In this document: piece after piece, positions 63,501-64,000 of the stretch
Layout of the letters: each line of letters starts with the position of its first letter
How positions within the stretch are numbered: the stretch's first letter is position 1
Origin: Microbispora hainanensis
Lineage (GTDB): Bacteria > Actinomycetota > Actinomycetes > Streptosporangiales > Streptosporangiaceae
Direction of reading: 5' to 3'
DNA: 64,000 bases
Assembly (NCBI RefSeq): GCF_006874475.1
Contig: NZ_VIRM01000012.1
Location: 107,287 to 171,286 of the forward strand
Program-made: the position numbers and the translations under genes
Notes under the pieces: generated by a model
Told to the model about the DNA's origin: nothing
Databases searched by the model: none
Seen by the model: only the letters and a program-made list of their open reading frames with translations

Positions 63501-63785
63501 ACCTCGTCCGGCCTGCCCAAGCGGGTGCCCAAGGCCAACCTGGTGCCCGGCTCGGCCACGGCTCCCACCCCTTCCGCGGAGCCCGCCGCGGCAGCGGCGG
63601 CCACCCCGCCGCCGCCCCCGCCCGTGCTCTCGCCCGAGCGGGTGCGCAGCAGACTCTCCAGCTTCCAGCAGGGCGTCCGGCAGGGCCGGGCCGTCGCCCG
63701 CGGGGAGGCCGGGGAGGACCAGGGATATCCCGGGGCGGCGCCCCTGGGCACGCCCGATGCCCAGGACAGTGAGAAGGAGGACTGA
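60541..63785 (+). CDS. cvnA: second conservon CvnA, with an apparent -1 frameshift at its first membrane helix
   Basis: The natural start is GTG 60541 (VRTQDPRTDESPG...FLLRNWRVRS). The frame then runs into TGA, while the matching continuation RLVALILIPTAAALLLGGLR lies in the next frame from 60651. One base is missing at 60649-60651 (GTGCGCTC-AGG). From 60723 the frame is open for 1020 residues, with a NIT-like domain, an H-box (FKLDHLATRMRRNSENLLVL), an HATPase domain and a disordered tail rich in DPFARNPF repeats. It may be a sequencing error, or a protein starting at GTG 60723 that lacks the first helix. Confidence 0.8.
62785..63005 (+). repeat. DPFARNPF-coding repeats in the second cvnA tail
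   Basis: Four copies of the octapeptide DPFAR(N/S)PF (DPFARNPFE near 62793, 62848 and 62908; DPFARSPFE near 62964) sit in the disordered tail. The spacer lengths differ, so this is short-motif repetition rather than a clean tandem array. Confidence 0.75.
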
Positions 63786-64000
63786 TGAGGGAAATGAGCC
63801 AGGCCGCACGCGGCATCAACTGGTTGATCACGGACTTCGTGAACAACGTGCCGGGTGTGGCGCACACCGTGGTGGTGTCGGCCGACGGGTTGCCTCTTGC
63901 GTTCTCGGACGGGTTTCCGAAGGACCGGGCGGATCAGCTGGCGGCGGTCGCGGCCGGGTTGATCAGCTTGACGCAGGGTGCGTCGCGGGTGTTCGAGGGT
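63785..64000 (+). CDS. cvnB: second conservon CvnB, roadblock/LC7, N-terminal fragment
   Basis: ATG 63785 overlaps the last base of the cvnA stop (TGATG). The 72 visible residues (MREMSQAARGINWLITDFVN, then NVPGVAHTVVVSADGLPLAF) match the first CvnB over the roadblock fold. The gene runs off the right edge, and a further cvnC and cvnD are expected there. Confidence 0.9.
   Translation, partial: MREMSQAARGINWLITDFVNNVPGVAHTVVVSADGLPLAFSDGFPKDRADQLAAVAAGLISLTQGASRVFEG

Noticed and set aside
60444..63809. 1121-residue minus-strand frame opposite the second cvnA
   Set aside because: Antisense of codon-biased DNA; the repeats mirror cvnA's and there is no start or ribosome site.

Overview
The window is high-GC actinobacterial DNA. 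GTG starts and GTGA/ATGA stop-start overlaps are frequent, there are candidate leaderless starts, and the marker sets are actinobacterial: the CysO/CysM/Mec+ sulfur-carrier cluster, tandem conservons (CvnABCD), AmaP/DUF6286, DUF742 and DUF3618. The gene content fits a Streptosporangiaceae-like filamentous actinomycete, but the genus cannot be fixed from this sequence alone.

Layout. 1-9.8 kb holds housekeeping genes on the + strand: the end of a DUF2017-like gene, mec+-cysO-cysM, murI, an Rv1339-type metallo-beta-lactamase-fold protein, rph, rdgB and a membrane-anchored molybdopterin oxidoreductase. A DUF3352 protein (-) and a thioesterase (+) lie inside this run. 9.9-13.9 kb carries a repeat-rich protein ending in a papain-fold deamidase (Tox-PL) toxin domain, a divergent alpha/beta-hydrolase/TetR pair around a large palindrome, and a block of short tandem repeats. 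13.9-20.2 kb has a MacB-type ABC exporter, a NarL-type two-component system and a Pro/Gly-rich membrane protein. 20.2-21.2 kb holds an HNH endonuclease whose reading frame runs through an odd class I tRNA with a UAG anticodon and ends in a ribbon-helix-helix remnant. 21.2-29.5 kb contains bcp, a DUF3618 protein, an amino-acid aldolase/deaminase, a DUF6286-AmaP pair, a membrane glycosyltransferase-like protein and gcvT-gcvH-sdaA behind a tandem glycine riboswitch.

29.5-36.0 kb (- strand) looks like a complete RiPP (ribosomally made, post-translationally modified peptide) locus. It has a C39-peptidase ABC exporter, two double-glycine precursor peptides, an MvdD/graspetide-type ATP-grasp ligase, a PpiC-like maturation protein and a SARP regulator whose second codon is TTA (candidate bldA control). 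Three 22-bp direct repeats lie upstream of the exporter. This is the strongest candidate for an undescribed system.

36.0-41.1 kb is a polyamine/GABA-type catabolic operon (glutamine-synthetase-like ligase, aldehyde dehydrogenase, SDR, PuuD-like hydrolase) with a divergent FadR-type regulator. 41.1-48.6 kb has a membrane protein, an AbiEii-like protein, an ABC exporter, an SDR and the histidine-degradation genes hutF-hutI. 48.8-55.2 kb has a group 2 sigma factor, a decayed MarR/NmrA pair joined head-to-head, and the nitrogen operon amt-glnK-glnD. 55.2-64 kb has one complete conservon (cvnA-B-C-D) and the start of a second whose cvnA carries an apparent one-base frameshift.
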